Source of the DNA: Xanthomonas sp. 10-10
Lineage (GTDB): Bacteria > Pseudomonadota > Gammaproteobacteria > Xanthomonadales > Xanthomonadaceae
Direction: 5' to 3'
Assembly: GCF_040182365.1 (NCBI RefSeq)
Contig: NZ_CP144460.1
Span: forward strand, 1,302,001 to 1,366,000
Length of the DNA: 64,000 bases
Made by a program: the position numbers and the translations under genes. The notes beneath the pieces were generated by a model. It did not search any database. It had not been told where the DNA came from and saw only the letters and a list, made by a program, of their open reading frames with translations. This document shows positions 26,458 to 35,423 of the stretch, piece after piece (positions within the stretch are counted from its first letter, which is position 1; every line of letters starts with the position of its first letter).

Positions 26458-26581
26458 GTCGTATACTTCCGCTTCTGTCTTGCCCGTAGCGGCTTGGCAT
26501 GGCGTCAAGGGTCCTGGCCCGTCCCCAGGAAAACACAAGATTTTCGCGAAAGCGGATATCGGTGCACTCAAAGGTACTCAT

Positions 26582-26980
26582 ATGAGCATGACTGATCCCA
26601 TCGCCGACCTGCTGGTTCGCATCAAGAATGCGGCCGCGGTTGGTAAGCAGACGGTGAAATTGCCGTCGTCCAAAATCAAGGTTGCGATCGCCCAGGTCCT
26701 GAAGGACGAGGGTTACATCACCGACCTGCGCGTTACGGCCACCGAAAACAACAAGTCGGAGCTGGAAATCGTGCTTAAGTATTTCGAAGGCCGTCCGGTC
26801 ATCGAGACCCTGAAGCGTTTCTCGCGCTCGGGTCTGCGTCAGTACCGCGGCAAGACCGAGCTGCCCAAGGTCCTCGGTGGCCTGGGTATCGCCATCATCT
26901 CCACGTCGAAGGGCATCATGACCGATGCGCAGGCTCGCGAAGCCGGCGTTGGTGGTGAAGTCCTGTGCTTCGTGGCCTAA
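26582..26980 (+). CDS. rpsH: 30S ribosomal protein S8
   Basis: S8 binds the central domain of 16S rRNA and in E. coli represses the spc operon at the rplE leader. The protein is 132 residues from the ATG at 26582 ([17 protein letters not shown]); a second ATG two codons on is possible. C-terminal [20 protein letters not shown] is the family signature. The SD is weak (AAGGTACTC). Confidence 0.97.
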
Positions 26981-26995
26981 GGGAAGGAATCGAAC

Positions 26996-27523
26996 ATGTC
27001 CCGTGTAGCCAAGAAGCCTGTCTCCCTTCCGAAGGGTGTTGAGCTCAACGTCCAGCCTGAGCTGGTCAGCGTCAAGGGCCCGAAGGGTACGTTGACCCTG
27101 CCCAAGCCGGTGGGCGTGGAAATCGCCATCGACGGCGATGTCGCAACCCTGTCGGCAAACGATCCGTCGCAGCTGGCCATCACCGGCACCGTGCGCGCCA
27201 TCCTGGCCAATATGGTCAAGGGCGTGTCCGAAGGCTTCGAGCGCAAGCTCGAGCTGGTCGGCGTTGGTTACCGCGCTGCCATGCAGGGCAAGGATCTGAG
27301 CCTGGCGCTCGGTTTTTCGCACCCGCTGGTGTTCGTGGCGCCGGAAGGCATCACGCTGTCGACCCCGACCCAGACCGAAATCGTGGTCCAGGGCGCCGAC
27401 AAGCAGCGCGTCGGCGAAGTCGCCGCCAAGATTCGCGGTTTCCGTCCGCCGGAGCCCTACAAGGGCAAGGGTGTGAAGTACGCCGGTGAAGTCATCATTC
27501 GCAAGGAAGCCAAGAAGGCGTAA
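26996..27523 (+). CDS. rplF: 50S ribosomal protein L6
   Basis: L6 lies near the sarcin-ricin loop. The 175 residues include the internal two-domain repeat and the C-terminal signature [14 protein letters not shown]. The SD GGAAGG is 9 nt upstream. It is separated from rplR by 91 nt holding a palindrome. Confidence 0.99.
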
Positions 27524-27545
27524 GGCAGGTCCCTCTGCGAGGAGC

Positions 27546-27563
27546 CCGGCCATCCATGGCCGG
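27546..27563 (+). other. Palindromic hairpin between rplF and rplR
   Basis: CCGGCCAT and ATGGCCGG (27546-27563) form an inverted repeat with only CC between, followed by ACTTCTTATT. A stem of about 7 bp is possible; a weak attenuator is one reading. Confidence 0.45.
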
Positions 27564-27614
27564 ACTTCTTATTGCAAAAGCCTGTTTTCCTTCAGCTTTC
27601 GTAGGATAAATATC

Positions 27615-27974
27615 ATGAGCATCAACAAGAACATCGCCCGCCTGCGTCGCGCCAAGTCGACCCGTGCACACATCCGCGAGCTGGGCGTCGCGCGTCTGTC
27701 GGTGCTGCGCACCGGTCAGCACCTGTATGCCCAGGTCTTCACTGCCGACGGTTCCAAGGTGATTGCTGCGGCGAACACCCTGCAGGCCGACGTCAAGGAT
27801 GGCTTGAAGAACGGCAAGAACAGCGATGCCGCCGTCAAGGTCGGCAAGCTGATCGCCGAGCGCGCCAAGGCTGCCGGTATTGAGAAGGTCGCATTCGACC
27901 GCTCGGGCTACCGCTACCATGGTCGCATCAAGGCGCTGGCCGATGCGGCTCGCGAAGGCGGCCTGCAGTTCTAA
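27615..27974 (+). CDS. rplR: 50S ribosomal protein L18
   Basis: L18 binds 5S rRNA with L5 and L25. From the ATG at 27615 it has 119 residues: [20 protein letters not shown], then [15 protein letters not shown] and the C-terminal [25 protein letters not shown] in pieces. The frame is open upstream into rplF, but only this start fits the family; TAGGA lies 8 nt before it. Confidence 0.98.
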
Positions 27975-27982
27975 GCACTGCT

Positions 27983-28013
27983 GCGGATGTGGCCATCAGC
28001 CGCATCCGCGTTT
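27983..28013 (+). terminator. Terminator-like hairpin between rplR and rpsE
   Basis: An 11-bp stem, 27983-27993 with 27999-28009 (outer arms GCGGATG and CATCCGC, one wobble pair), has a CATCA loop and is followed by GTTT. It is a third hairpin within the spc operon. Confidence 0.55.
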
Positions 28014-28132
28014 CCGCCGGCAGGGAGATGCCGGACCGTCCCGTTCTTTTGCAGCGGCCACGGGACCACCGTTCCACTCCACAACCATAAGCGGCTTCGA
28101 GCCGTACATACTCAATCAATCAAGGAATCAAG

Positions 28133-28675
28133 ATGGCAGAAGAACGTGCACCGCGGGGTCGTGATCGCGACCGTAACCGCGAAGAGAAAGTCGACGACGG
28201 CATGATCGAGAAGCTGGTCGCGGTCAACCGCGTCAGCAAGACGGTCAAGGGCGGTCGCCAGTTCACCTTCACCGCGCTGACCGTGGTCGGCGATGGTCTG
28301 GGCAAGGTCGGTTTTGGTTATGGCAAGGCGCGCGAAGTGCCGGTCGCCATTCAGAAGTCGATGGAACAGGCGCGCAAGAACCTGGCTACTGTTGATCTGA
28401 ACAACGGCACCTTGTGGCACGCGGTCAAGTCCGGCCATGGCGCCGCACGCGTGTACATGCAGCCGGCTTCCGAAGGTACCGGCGTCATTGCCGGCGGTGC
28501 GATGCGCGCCGTGCTCGAAGCGGTTGGCGTGAAGAACGTGCTGGCCAAGGCGGTCGGTTCGCGTAATCCGATCAACCTGGTCCGCGCAACCCTGAAGGGT
28601 CTGTCGGAAGTGCAGTCGCCGGCCCGTGTCGCGGCCAAGCGCGGCAAGAAGGTGGAGGAGCTCAACCATGGCTAA
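28133..28675 (+). CDS. rpsE: 30S ribosomal protein S5
   Basis: S5 contributes to decoding fidelity and mRNA entry. The 180 residues begin with a charged stretch ([16 protein letters not shown]) before the family core [27 protein letters not shown]-like [12 protein letters not shown] and [12 protein letters not shown] follow. The SD AAGGA is 8 nt upstream. The end overlaps rpmD by 8 nt. Confidence 0.98.
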
Positions 28676-28859
28676 GGACACCAACAAGACCGTCAAGGTG
28701 CGCCTGGTGCGTGGCCTGCGTGGAACCCAGTCGCGTCACCGCCTGTCGGTGCGTGCGTTGGGCCTGAATAAGCTCAACGATGTGCGTGAACTGAAGGACA
28801 GCCCGCAGGTGCGTGGCCTGATCAATACGGTTCACTACCTCGTCAAGGTTGAGGAGTAA
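28668..28859 (+). CDS. rpmD: 50S ribosomal protein L30
   Basis: L30 is a small 50S protein. From the ATG at 28668 it has 63 residues, [19 protein letters not shown] at the start, then [14 protein letters not shown]. The SD GGAGGAG lies in the last codons of rpsE and the genes overlap by 8 nt. Frame extension upstream is within rpsE and not used. Confidence 0.97.
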
Positions 28860-28863
28860 TCCA

Positions 28864-29307
28864 ATGACTCTGCGTCTTAATGACCTCAAGCCGGCCGACG
28901 GCGCCCGTACCGAACGCACCCGCGTCGGTCGTGGTATCGGTTCGGGCCTCGGCAAGACCGCTGGTCGCGGTCACAAGGGTTCGTTCGCTCGCAAGGGCGG
29001 CGGCAAGATCAAGGCCGGCTTCGAAGGCGGCCAGACCCCGATGCAGCGCCGTCTGCCCAAGATCGGTTTCCGCTCCAAGATGGCGCGCGATACCGCTGAA
29101 GTGTTGTCCTACCAGCTGGACAAGCTGGATGCCGGTGATGTCGACTTTGCAGCGCTGCGTGCGGCCAATCTGGTCCCGAGCCGCGCCAAGAAGGCGAAGA
29201 TCGTGCTGAAGGGCGAGCTGAGCAAGAAGTTCGTGCTGAAGGGCGTTGCGGCTACCGCAGGCGCCAAGGCAGCAATCGAAGCTGCCGGCGGCAGCGTAGA
29301 GGAGTAA
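28864..29307 (+). CDS. rplO: 50S ribosomal protein L15
   Basis: L15 is a late-assembling 50S protein. From the ATG at 28864 it has 147 residues, beginning [15 protein letters not shown], with the glycine-rich [18 protein letters not shown] and [14 protein letters not shown]. The SD GGAG overlaps the rpmD stop. secY follows after 7 nt. Confidence 0.98.
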
Positions 29308-29314
29308 TCGGCAG

Positions 29315-30682
29315 ATGGCGCAGGCTGGCATTGGTAACCTCGGTGGCGGGCTCGGCAAGTTCACGGAACTTCGCCAGCGGCTACTGTTCGTCCTCGGGGC
29401 ATTGATCGTCTATCGCATCGGTTGCTATGTGCCGGTGCCGGGCGTCAACCCCGATGCCATGCTTTCGTTGATGCAGGCGCAGGGCGGCGGCATCGTGGAC
29501 ATGTTCAACATGTTCTCGGGCGGCGCCCTGCACCGTTTCAGTATTTTTGCGTTGAACGTGATGCCGTACATCTCGGCATCGATCGTGATCCAGTTGGCCA
29601 CGCATATCTTTCCCGCCCTCAAGGCGATGCAGAAGGAAGGCGAGTCGGGCCGACGCAAGATCACCCAGTATTCCCGCATTGGCGCGGTGCTTCTGGCGGT
29701 GGTGCAGGGCGGCAGTATCGCGCTCGCGCTGCAGAACCAGACCGCACCGGGCGGCGCTCCGGTGGTGTACGCGCCGGGCATGGGCTTTGTGCTCACAGCA
29801 GTGATCGCGCTGACGGCAGGTACCATCTTCCTGATGTGGGTTGGCGAGCAGGTCACCGAGCGCGGCATCGGCAACGGTGTGTCGCTGATCATCTTTGCCG
29901 GCATCGTGGCCGGACTGCCGTCGGCGGCCATCCAGACTGTCGAGGCATTCCGCGAAGGCAATCTGAGCTTCATTTCGCTGTTGCTGATCGTCATCACCAT
30001 CCTGGCGTTTACGCTGTTTGTGGTGTTCGTCGAGCGTGGGCAACGGCGGATTACGGTCAATTACGCGCGCCGCCAGGGCGGTCGCAATGCGTATATGAAC
30101 CAGACCTCGTTCCTGCCGCTGAAGCTCAACATGGCGGGCGTGATTCCGCCGATCTTCGCCTCCAGCATCCTGGCCTTCCCGGCGACGCTGTCGATGTGGT
30201 CGGGTCAGGCGGCATCAGGTAGTGGCGTGGGTTCGTGGTTGCAGAAGATCGCCAACGCGCTTGGACCGGGCGAGCCGGTGCATATGCTGGTATTTGCCGC
30301 GCTGATCATCGGTTTCGCGTTCTTCTACACCGCACTGGTGTTCAACTCGCAAGAGACTGCCGACAACCTCAAGAAGTCGGGCGCATTGATTCCGGGCATC
30401 CGCCCCGGCAAGGCCACGGCGGATTACGTCGACGGCGTGCTGACGCGGCTGACCGCGGCTGGTTCGCTGTACCTGGTCATCGTCTGCCTGCTGCCGGAAA
30501 TCATGCGCACTCAGCTCGGGACCTCGTTCCATTTCGGTGGTACGTCGTTGCTGATCGCGGTGGTGGTGGTGATGGACTTCATTGCGCAGATCCAGGCGCA
30601 TCTGATGTCGCACCAGTATGAGAGCTTGCTGAAGAAGGCCAACCTGAAGGGCGGCTCGCGCGGCGGCTTGGCGCGCGGTTAA
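29315..30682 (+). CDS. secY: Preprotein translocase channel subunit SecY
   Basis: SecY forms the protein-conducting channel in the inner membrane with SecE and SecG. The 455 residues show ten hydrophobic spans, with early family motifs [21 protein letters not shown] in pieces, [15 protein letters not shown] and [17 protein letters not shown] occurs at the rplO stop. It is followed by 332 nt without rpmJ or infA before the alpha operon. Confidence 0.99.
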   Translation: MAQAGIGNLGGGLGKFTELRQRLLFVLGALIVYRIGCYVPVPGVNPDAMLSLMQAQGGGIVDMFNMFSGGALHRFSIFALNVMPYISASIVIQLATHIFPALKAMQKEGESGRRKITQYSRIGAVLLAVVQGGSIALALQNQTAPGGAPVVYAPGMGFVLTAVIALTAGTIFLMWVGEQVTERGIGNGVSLIIFAGIVAGLPSAAIQTVEAFREGNLSFISLLLIVITILAFTLFVVFVERGQRRITVNYARRQGGRNAYMNQTSFLPLKLNMAGVIPPIFASSILAFPATLSMWSGQAASGSGVGSWLQKIANALGPGEPVHMLVFAALIIGFAFFYTALVFNSQETADNLKKSGALIPGIRPGKATADYVDGVLTRLTAAGSLYLVIVCLLPEIMRTQLGTSFHFGGTSLLIAVVVVMDFIAQIQAHLMSHQYESLLKKANLKGGSRGGLARG

Positions 30683-31014
30683 GTGGTACACTAGATCTTC
30701 ATTACGTGAAGACGGCCTGGTTCCCGGGCCACGATCTTCCGATCAGAAGGGCGGCTCGCGCGACGTCTCGCGCGCGGGTGTGACGGGGTGGTCCTGTGCG
30801 GGAGTAGCACAGGCGGTTCGGAGAAGTTTTCTGGATCAACACCGTCCGGCGCCGGAGCGAGGGCACACTCCCCACGCCAGGTCCATGGAACCTCTGGTTC
30901 CACGGGCTTCAAAGCAATCCGAGGCCTTGCTATAATTCCGAGTTCACTTTTGATCCATCCTGCCGGATGGCGCCTGGGCGCTGTCGGGCCATCACTCAGT
31001 TGGAGAATCGCGTC
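30683..31014 (+). promoter_or_regulatory. secY-rpsM gap: two hairpins and the alpha operon promoter
   Basis: No gene is seen; neither rpmJ nor infA is present, although rpmJ often lies here. CCTGTGC (30793-30799) pairs with GCACAGG (30807-30813), and TGGAACC (30886-30892) with GGTTCCA (30896-30902). The promoter TTCAAA-17-TATAAT follows at 30908-30936, leaving a leader of about 70 nt before rpsM, where S4 control operates in E. coli. Confidence 0.6.
30908..30936 (+). promoter_or_regulatory. Promoter of the alpha operon
   Basis: The -10 element is a perfect TATAAT (30931-30936) and the -35 TTCAAA (30908-30913) is a 4/6 match at 17-nt spacing. It lies 78 nt before rpsM. Confidence 0.7.
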
Positions 31015-31371
31015 ATGGCGCGTATTGCAGGCGTCAACCTGCCAGCCCAGAAGCACGTCTGGGTCGGGTTGCAAAGCATCTACGGCATCGGCCGTACCCG
31101 TTCTAAGAAGCTCTGCGAATCCGCAGGCGTTACCTCGACCACGAAGATTCGTGATCTGTCCGAACCCGAAATCGAGCGCCTGCGCGCCGAAGTCGGCAAG
31201 TATGTCGTCGAAGGCGACCTGCGCCGCGAAATCGGTATCGCGATCAAGCGACTGATGGACCTGGGCTGCTATCGCGGTCTGCGTCATCGCCGTGGTCTCC
31301 CGCTGCGTGGTCAGCGCACCCGTACCAACGCCCGCACCCGCAAGGGTCCGCGCAAGGCGATCAGGAAGTAA
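31015..31371 (+). CDS. rpsM: 30S ribosomal protein S13
   Basis: S13 contacts the P-site tRNA and the 50S subunit. From the ATG at 31015 it has 118 residues, [19 protein letters not shown], then the C-terminal [23 protein letters not shown] in pieces. SD GGAG is 11 nt upstream. First gene of the alpha operon. Confidence 0.98.
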   Translation: MARIAGVNLPAQKHVWVGLQSIYGIGRTRSKKLCESAGVTSTTKIRDLSEPEIERLRAEVGKYVVEGDLRREIGIAIKRLMDLGCYRGLRHRRGLPLRGQRTRTNARTRKGPRKAIRK

Positions 31372-31381
31372 GGGATAGATC

Positions 31382-31774
31382 ATGGCAAAGCCAGCAGAAA
31401 AGAAAACGAAGAAGAAGATCAAGCGCGTCATCACTGACGGCGTCGCTCACGTCCACGCTTCGTTCAACAACACCATCGTCACCATCACCGATCGCCAGGG
31501 CAACGCCTTGTCGTGGGCTACGTCCGGCGGCGCCGGTTTCCGTGGTTCGCGTAAGTCGACCCCGTTCGCTGCTCAGGTTGCCGCCGAAAAGGCTGGCCGC
31601 GCTGCGCTCGACTACGGCGTGAAGTCGCTGGAAGTACGTATCAAGGGTCCGGGTCCGGGCCGTGAGTCGGCCGTGCGTTCGTTGAACAACGTGGGCTACA
31701 AGATCACCAACATCATCGACGTGACGCCAATCCCGCACAACGGGTGCCGTCCGCCGAAGAAGCGTCGCGTCTAA
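31382..31774 (+). CDS. rpsK: 30S ribosomal protein S11
   Basis: S11 lies on the 30S platform near the Shine-Dalgarno cleft. The 130 residues include [33 protein letters not shown] and the end [14 protein letters not shown]. It lies 10 nt after rpsM and 15 nt before rpsD. Confidence 0.99.
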   Translation: MAKPAEKKTKKKIKRVITDGVAHVHASFNNTIVTITDRQGNALSWATSGGAGFRGSRKSTPFAAQVAAEKAGRAALDYGVKSLEVRIKGPGPGRESAVRSLNNVGYKITNIIDVTPIPHNGCRPPKKRRV

Positions 31775-31789
31775 AGGGAGCGATAAGAA

Positions 31790-32416
31790 ATGGCTCGTTA
31801 TATCGGTCCTACCTGTAAGCTCGCCCGCCGCGAAGGCGCCGATCTTTCCCTCAAGAGCCCGGCGCGTGCGCTGGACTCCAAGTGCAAGCTTGAGCAGAAG
31901 CCCGGCCAACACGGCGCGGCTCGCAAAGGCAAGCTCTCTGACTACGCTACCCAGCTGCGTGAAAAGCAGAAGGTCAAGCGTATCTACGGTCTGCTGGAAC
32001 GTCAGTTCCGCAACTACTACAAGAAGGCCTCGACCAAGAAGGGCAACACCGGCGAGAACCTGCTGCAGTTGCTGGAAACCCGTCTGGACAACGTCTGCTA
32101 CCGCATGGGCTTTGCCGTCACCCGTCCGGCCGCGCGCCAGCTGGTGTCGCACCGTGGCGTGCTGGTCAATGGCAAGTCGGTGAATCTGGCTTCGTACCAG
32201 ATCAAGGCCGGCGATGCGATCACGCTGTCGGAAAAAGCACAGAAGCAGCTCCGCGTGCAGGAAGCCCTGACCGTGGCTGAGCAGCACGACATGACGCCGT
32301 CGTGGGTCGAAGTCGATTCGAAGAAGTTCAGCGGCGTATTCAAGGCCGTGCCGGATCGCGCTGACCTGCCTTCGGATATCAACGAAGCGCTGATCGTCGA
32401 GTTGTATTCGAAGTAA
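31790..32416 (+). CDS. rpsD: 30S ribosomal protein S4
   Basis: S4 is a primary 30S assembly protein and in E. coli the repressor of the alpha operon. The 208 residues begin [19 protein letters not shown] and contain an S4 RNA-binding domain around [20 protein letters not shown]. It precedes rpoA by 53 nt, which include a perfect hairpin. Confidence 0.99.
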   Translation: MARYIGPTCKLARREGADLSLKSPARALDSKCKLEQKPGQHGAARKGKLSDYATQLREKQKVKRIYGLLERQFRNYYKKASTKKGNTGENLLQLLETRLDNVCYRMGFAVTRPAARQLVSHRGVLVNGKSVNLASYQIKAGDAITLSEKAQKQLRVQEALTVAEQHDMTPSWVEVDSKKFSGVFKAVPDRADLPSDINEALIVELYSK

Positions 32417-32430
32417 TTCACATTGGAGAA

Positions 32431-32449
32431 CCTCCGGCACTGCCGGAGG
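32431..32449 (+). other. Hairpin between rpsD and rpoA
   Basis: CCTCCGGC (32431-32438) pairs perfectly with GCCGGAGG (32442-32449) around ACT. No T-tract follows; the rpoA SD (CAGGAG) begins 6 nt later, so it may affect rpoA translation. Confidence 0.5.
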
Positions 32450-32469
32450 TTCGCAGGAGACCCCGCAAC

Positions 32470-33468
32470 ATGACGGTTACCGCCAACCAGGTTCTGCGCC
32501 CCCGTGGTCCGCAGATCGAACGTCTTACCGACAACCGTGCCAAGGTCGTGATCGAGCCCTTGGAGCGCGGTTACGGGCACACGCTGGGCAATGCCCTGCG
32601 TCGTGTGCTGTTGTCGTCGATCCCCGGTTTTGCGATCACCGAGGTCGAGATCGACGGCGTGCTGCACGAGTACACCACGGTCGAGGGTTTGCAGGAAGAC
32701 GTGCTTGACGTCCTACTCAACCTGAAAGACGTGGCGATTCGCATGCACAGTGGCGACAGCGCCACGCTGTCGTTGTCCAAGCAGGGTCCGGGCACGGTCA
32801 CTGCGGCCGACATCAGGACCGATCACAACGTTGAGATCATCAACGGCGACCACGTGATCTGCCACCTGACCAAAGACACCGCACTAAACATGCGTCTGAA
32901 GATCGAGCGTGGGTTCGGCTACCAGCCGGCTGCTGCGCGTCGTCGTCCGGATGAAGAGACCCGTACCATCGGTCGTCTGATGCTGGACGCGTCGTTCTCG
33001 CCGGTGCGTCGCGTTGCCTATGCCGTGGAAGCTGCGCGCGTCGAACAGCGCACCGACCTCGACAAGCTGGTGATCGATATCGAAACCAACGGCACGATCG
33101 ATGCCGAGGAAGCCGTGCGCACCGCCGCCGACATCCTCAGCGATCAGCTGTCGGTGTTCGGCGATTTCACCCACCGCGATCGCGGTGCGGCCAAGCCGGC
33201 TGCCAGCGGCGTGGATCCGGTGCTGCTGCGCCCGATCGACGACCTCGAGCTGACCGTGCGTTCGGCCAACTGCCTGAAGGCCGAGAGCATCTACTACATC
33301 GGCGATCTGATCCAGAAGACCGAGGTGGAACTGCTCAAGACCCCGAACCTTGGCAAGAAGTCGCTGACCGAAATCAAGGAAGTGCTGGCACAGCGCGGCC
33401 TTGCGCTGGGCATGAAGCTGGAGAACTGGCCGCCGGCTGGTGTCGCCCAGCACGGCATGCTTGGTTAA
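32470..33468 (+). CDS. rpoA: DNA-directed RNA polymerase alpha subunit
   Basis: RpoA dimers nucleate polymerase assembly; the C-terminal domain binds UP elements and activators. The 332 residues have the N-terminal domain ([24 protein letters not shown] in pieces, near residues 24-47) and the C-terminal domain with [23 protein letters not shown]-type motif near residues 290-310. SD GGAGA is 10 nt upstream. A strong terminator-like hairpin follows before rplQ. Confidence 0.99.
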   Translation: MTVTANQVLRPRGPQIERLTDNRAKVVIEPLERGYGHTLGNALRRVLLSSIPGFAITEVEIDGVLHEYTTVEGLQEDVLDVLLNLKDVAIRMHSGDSATLSLSKQGPGTVTAADIRTDHNVEIINGDHVICHLTKDTALNMRLKIERGFGYQPAAARRRPDEETRTIGRLMLDASFSPVRRVAYAVEAARVEQRTDLDKLVIDIETNGTIDAEEAVRTAADILSDQLSVFGDFTHRDRGAAKPAASGVDPVLLRPIDDLELTVRSANCLKAESIYYIGDLIQKTEVELLKTPNLGKKSLTEIKEVLAQRGLALGMKLENWPPAGVAQHGMLG

Positions 33469-33479
33469 TGCATCACCCG

Positions 33480-33513
33480 CATGGGCGTCTTCGGGCGCCC
33501 ATGTTTGTTTTTT
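33480..33513 (+). terminator. Terminator-like hairpin between rpoA and rplQ
   Basis: A 10-bp stem (33480-33489 with 33494-33503) encloses a C(TTCG)G tetraloop and is followed by TTTGTTTTTT. It has the full form of an intrinsic terminator although rplQ lies downstream in the same operon. No good promoter was seen between it and rplQ, so it may be a partial attenuator. Confidence 0.75.
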
Positions 33514-33649
33514 ACATCGACGGGCCAAAGCCCGCGGTGACATCCGGTCAAGGGACGGCCGGTTCGGACCAACCGCAGTCCATTCAACAGCGCCAGGATG
33601 GCGACAACGTCTCTCAAGCAGTCTCAACATTCCTTAGGAAATCACACTC

Positions 33650-34033
33650 ATGCGTCACCAGAAATCCGGTCGTAAGTTCAACCGCACCAGCGCGCACCGC
33701 GAAGCCATGTTCCGCAATATGGCCGCTTCGCTGTTCAAGCACGAGCTGATCAAGACCACGTTGCCGAAGGCCAAGGAACTGCGTCGCGTCGCCGAGCCGC
33801 TGATCACCATCGGCAAGGTCGATGGCGTTGCCAATCGTCGTCTGGCCTTCGCTCGCCTGCGCGACAAGGAAGCCGTGGGCAAGCTGTTCGTCGAGCTGGG
33901 CCCGCGTTACGCGACCCGTCCCGGCGGCTACCTGCGCATCCTGAAGGCCGGCTTCCGTGCCGGTGACAATGCGCCGATGGCGTATGTCGAGCTGGTCGAC
34001 CGCCCGGTCGTGGCGGAAGAAGTGGCCGAGTAA
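33650..34033 (+). CDS. rplQ: 50S ribosomal protein L17
   Basis: L17 lies on the solvent side of the 50S subunit. The 127 residues begin [21 protein letters not shown] and include [13 protein letters not shown] and [16 protein letters not shown]. The SD is AGGAAAT. It sits 181 nt after rpoA, behind a terminator-like hairpin, and is closed by a strong terminator. Confidence 0.98.
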
Positions 34034-34060
34034 TCGGAGCGCTTCGTAAAGATGCTTAGA

Positions 34061-34087
34061 AAAGCCCGGTTCGCGCCGGGCTTTTTT
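34061..34087 (+). terminator. Terminator of the alpha operon
   Basis: AAAGCCCGG (34061-34069) pairs with CCGGGCTTT (34076-34084) around TTCGCG, within a run of six T. It marks the end of the ribosomal protein gene block. Confidence 0.9.
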
Positions 34088-34698
34088 ATTGGGGCATTAG
34101 GGGTGTCGTCGAGGGACGCAGCAAGGTGCAAATCGCCGGCGCGGCGCGATCACCGGATGCTGCGGTACGGCCAACGTGGGTTGAAGAATCCGCGAATGTC
34201 CTGACGCGCTGGCTTGGGAGTGAAGAGGATCCGGAGTGCGTAAAGTGGGTCGTGAGTTGGACGGAGGGCGAGGTTGGCGTTTGAGTGACGCACCGCATCT
34301 CGACCAAGCAGCCACCATGGCGTGGGACGGCGCTTGGCTCGGTGGCCGGTTCCCCGGAAGCCTGGGGCTGCCAGAGGTGCTGTGGAGACAGGGGGCAGGT
34401 GCGCGGTGGATTGGGCATGGCAATGCTTTCATCTTGTCCGCGGCACACATGTGGTGGCGACGCGATCACGGCGCATCGGCCGTTCGTGCCCGAGCCGGAT
34501 CCATCCGCACCAGGCGCTTTGGATGCCTCCGCCCTCCTCGAGGGCGCTTGAGTGCTCTGCAGCTCACCGATATCGCCGACAGCACCGCGCAGATGCTGTA
34601 GCGCTTCGTAGCAGGCGCTTCGGCAGACGCATGCACGCGTGGTCATGTCGGCGGTCATGGCTGATAATCGAGGCCTTGGTCCTAGGCAAGCGGTCACG
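34088..34698 (+). other. Gene-poor region before dsbB
   Basis: About 610 nt without a recognisable gene. Several open frames of 88-203 codons overlap here on both strands but none resembles a known family or has a good SD. A small stem, GCCCTC with GAGGGC, lies near 34530. I see nothing else firm. Confidence 0.4.
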
Positions 34699-35220
34699 AT
34701 GAATCCATTCCGTTGGGGTTTCCGGGCACAGTTTCTGTTGGGGTTTGTTGCTTGCGCAGGACTGCTGGCCTACGCGATCTATGTGCAACTGCACCTGGGA
34801 CTCGAGCCATGCCCGTTGTGTATCTTTCAGCGGATCGCATTCGCGGCGCTGGCGGTAGTGTTCCTGCTGGGTGCGCTGCATGGGCCGCGTGCTGCCGGTG
34901 GGCGCAAGGTCTATGGCGTGTTGGGTTTCATCGCAGCGGGCGTGGGCATGGGGATCGCGGCGCGGCATGTCTGGGTGCAGATCCGGCCCAAGGACATGAT
35001 GTCGTCGTGCGGGCCGCCACTGAGCTTTCTGAGCGAGACGATGGGGCCGTTCGAAGTGTTTCGCACGGTGCTGACCGGTACCGGGGATTGCGGCAACATC
35101 GATTGGCGCTTCCTGGGCCTGAGCATGCCGATGTGGAGCATGGTGTGGTTCGTGGCGCTTGCATTGTGGGCGTTATATGCCGGCTTCAAGGCGCGGCGTA
35201 GTTCGGTGCATCACCACTGA
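34699..35220 (+). CDS. dsbB: Disulfide bond formation protein DsbB
   Basis: DsbB reoxidises periplasmic DsbA and passes electrons to quinones in the inner membrane. From the ATG at 34699 it has 173 residues and four predicted membrane spans. The periplasmic cysteine pairs are C38-C41 (CPLC) and C104-C131, with Arg45 after the first pair, matching the catalytic arrangement of E. coli DsbB. The frame is open 20 codons upstream, but this ATG gives the usual length. No dsbA is nearby. Confidence 0.93.
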   Translation: MNPFRWGFRAQFLLGFVACAGLLAYAIYVQLHLGLEPCPLCIFQRIAFAALAVVFLLGALHGPRAAGGRKVYGVLGFIAAGVGMGIAARHVWVQIRPKDMMSSCGPPLSFLSETMGPFEVFRTVLTGTGDCGNIDWRFLGLSMPMWSMVWFVALALWALYAGFKARRSSVHHH

Positions 35221-35245
35221 TGGACCGATGGCAGGTCTCTGTCGT

Positions 35246-35272
35246 TTGCACAAAAAACATCGAAATTGCACA
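35246..35272 (+). promoter_or_regulatory. Direct repeat before the DAHP synthase gene
   Basis: TTGCACA occurs at 35246-35252 and again at 35266-35272, 20 bp apart, in an A-rich stretch about 150 nt before the DAHP synthase ATG. It could be a regulator site or contain a -35 element. Nothing known was matched. Confidence 0.3.
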
Positions 35273-35423
35273 GTGAATCCCGCGCCGTTCAGCCGTGTCC
35301 GTCGCTTTGGTCGCTGCCCTCAGTGGAGATAGGTGACTGGCAGCGGTGTGCTCCGCAGCCAGGGTGCTTTGCGTAGCGATCAGGCTCTGCCACCATCGCA
35401 GGCTGTCCAGGAGTGTCACTGCC

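Noticed and set aside
26462-26467. TATACT just after the rpsN-rpsH terminator-like hairpin, as a promoter for rpsH.
   Set aside because: No acceptable -35 at 16-18 nt upstream, so not listed as a promoter; an extended or activator-dependent one remains possible.
34086-34697. 203-codon minus-strand frame and 121- and 126-codon plus-strand frames before dsbB.
   Set aside because: They overlap each other, lack good SD sites and resemble nothing I know; judged chance frames in G+C-rich DNA.
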